Below are positions 62,455 through 64,000 of a stretch of DNA of 64,000 nucleotides, one piece after another. The notes beneath the pieces are model-generated. The model was not told the origin of the DNA. It was given only the letters and a program-made list of their open reading frames with translations, and searched no databases. Source of the stretch: Zygnema circumcarinatum (lineage: Eukaryota; Streptophyta; Zygnematophyceae; Zygnematales; Zygnemataceae); contig CM074805.1 in NCBI GenBank assembly GCA_037447605.1, positions 1,259,446 through 1,323,445 of the forward strand, read 5' to 3'. Position 1 is the first letter of the stretch; every line of letters begins with the position of its first letter. The translations under genes were made by a program, and so were the position numbers.

Positions 62455-63880
62455 GGCTTCAAGCTTCCAAGCCCTCCTCCTGCCCCTCCCTCCCCTGCCA
62501 AAGTAAGCCCTGAGCAAGGCCGTCCCTGGAGCGCCACGTGGCTTGCTTGCGGGTCGCGCTCATCCGACTGACAGGATTGTGTACGGAGCCACGACACCTA
62601 CACGTGGCCCAGTTATAGTTCGCCACGTGTCAGAAAATCCTACAAGGACGAGCCGTAGGCGGCGGGCTGGGGGTACAGTACGGCAGCGGGTTCCCCGGGC
62701 GGGCACGCTTGTCGCTTCCTGCCGAGAACACCCCGGCCGTACAAGGCGCGTTTGTCGGATTTCGCGGCGCGGAGGTCCCGCGCCACGTGGGCGCCGCCAC
62801 CCGTGGCAATGATGCCTTTCGTACCTCTGTTACGGACGTCCGTACGGCACCTGCGGTGCTGCACGGGGCGGACCAGGGATGGATGGGGTCGGCAACCATT
62901 GGCGGATGGCGATGGTTGAGCGGCCAATGGTTGCTACTCTGCGAACCAGTGGAGTGGTTGGCAACCATGAAATCCAATGGTTCCAACCATTGTATTTGAG
63001 GTTGTCAATGGTTGGCAAACCACCAATGCGCATCCGGCCAGATTCTGAACCCGTCTCCCGACATGAACGAGTCACACCGGTGACTGTAGACTTCCTTCAT
63101 TCGAATGTTCGTAAAAACTTCTTTGAACAATGTGTGCGACACGTTTCTAACCCAAGCTGATGCTCGTCGCAAAAGATGACTTTGCCGCGGCACTATGGGA
63201 CAGGTGTCGCGAGGTGAGACTGTTCTCCTAACGCATATGAGCGCAAACGATACGAAAGCGAGGAATCGCGGCTGCTTCTAGAGCAGGGTTGTTAGGCCTG
63301 GCAGCAGAGTTTCGCTTATAGCTTTTTTTGTACGTAATGTTTCTCTTCTAGTCATTTTTGACCGGTTCATGGTCCTGCACCTAGTCTTTGTCCATATGCA
63401 TTTCATGGCCTCGCCTTCATGTTATCTACGAAATAAGGTCGTAGGCTTACGCGAGCGAAAATGCAAAGCAAAGCCCGCCCGCCCGGCCGGCCGCCCGCAA
63501 GTGCCGTGGCGGCCCTCCCTCTCGCCCTCCCGCTGTCTGTGACGTGACGCCGCAGGCACGGTAGCCCCGCACTCACTGCGGCACGTGGCCGACCGCTCTG
63601 TGGGATTTTAAACACTCGCGCGAACCGACGAATCGCGTGCCGGCACCTGGCGCCGCGCCGCGCAGAGAGGGCGCCAGTGCCGCTGGCGTGGGCCGCAGTG
63701 GCGGGCGGGCAGCGGCCAAATCCAATCCGATCCAATCCAATCAGGGGGGCGCGCTTGGTCGGTCGCCTGTCGGTGATTGGTGGGGCGGCCGGGGAGGGCG
63801 ACAGGCACAGCACTCGCTTGCCCACTCGCCGGATTTGTAGGGGAGGCAGAAGGCTGGCAAGTGGGGATGGCTTCTACCGG
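62455..63880. other. GC-rich island upstream of the GGH gene with iterated palindromes
   Basis: Holds the hydrolase promoter. GCCACGTGGC-type palindromes occur at 62532, 62608, 62622 and 62781, and CGTACG words near 62820-62850. A CCATTGG/CCAATGG array occupies 62885-63025. From 63470 to 63860 the sequence is GC-rich again (GCCCGCCC and GGCGGGC runs, a TCCAATCCGATCC repeat near 63720). No exon is supported. Confidence 0.55.
62885..63025. repeat. CCATTGG/CCAATGG fold-back array, third locus
   Basis: GCAACCATTGGC, GGCCAATGGTTGC, CCAATGGTTCC and GTCAATGGTTGGC words alternate in orientation, as in the array near 57.8 kb. Confidence 0.82.
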
Positions 63881-63970
63881 GAATAAATTTTTTCGTTTTC
63901 GTTTTTTTTTTCTAAAAAAATCGCAATGCCAATTCTGCCCCTTTCAAACCGTTGAAATTGGGGCATCGAT

Positions 63971-64000
63971 TGGCATCGCCATAGTGAGATCAATGCCACA
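63971..64000 (+). repeat. Dispersed 29-bp sequence, copy 4 (at the window edge)
   Basis: TGGCATCGCCAT, then AGTGAG instead of CGTGAG, then ATCAATGCCAC, running to the end of the window. Preceded by T-rich low complexity. Confidence 0.85.

Overview
The window is nuclear DNA of a green plant-lineage eukaryote, most likely a streptophyte (charophyte alga or early land plant). Four things point there: genes split by short GT-AG introns, a thylakoid SOQ1-type protein, a plant-type rhomboid with the [13 protein letters not shown] tail, and Arabidopsis-type TTTAGGG/TTCAGGG repeats. I cannot name the species. All gene models below are my own exon-by-exon readings in which reading frame and intron phase agree; none was tested by a search.

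Layout. 1-0.84 kb: 3' end of a SOQ1-like gene (+). 2.65-4.04 kb: a small 138-aa gene (-). 5.77-9.06 kb: rhomboid protease (-). 9.1-11 kb: GC-rich gene-poor island. 11.87-14.98 kb: GT61-like glycosyltransferase (-). 15-21 kb: gene-poor, largely GC-rich and repetitive. 21.03-25.69 kb: complete Mn-dependent ADP-ribose/CDP-alcohol diphosphatase (+). 26-35 kb: AT-rich block with a decayed-looking NUP205-type nucleoporin (-). 35.57-36.34 kb: 27-bp minisatellite. 37.4-43.1 kb: coiled-coil gene remnants (-) interrupted by a huge (GA)n tract, an interstitial telomere-like array and a 100-N gap. 44.2-46.9 kb: two-exon 831-aa protein of unknown function (-). 48.59-53.98 kb: 951-aa multi-pass membrane protein (-). 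55.31-57.42 kb: FAAP24-like Fanconi anaemia protein (-). 59.28-62.45 kb: gamma-glutamyl hydrolase (-). 62.5-64 kb: GC-rich island.

The genes are unrelated housekeeping functions (photoprotection, intramembrane proteolysis, cell-surface glycosylation, nucleotide-sugar clean-up, folate turnover, DNA crosslink repair). There is no operon or cluster logic. The unusual part is the non-coding fraction. GC-rich islands are loaded with short iterated palindromes (CCGTACGG, GCCACGTGGC, CCATTGG/CCAATGG, GGCATGCC). A roughly 29-bp sequence recurs at four places. An intact hAT-type MITE with a perfect 8-bp target duplication sits in the first FAAP24 intron. The 27.8-43.1 kb block looks like a zone of gene decay rich in simple-sequence expansions.
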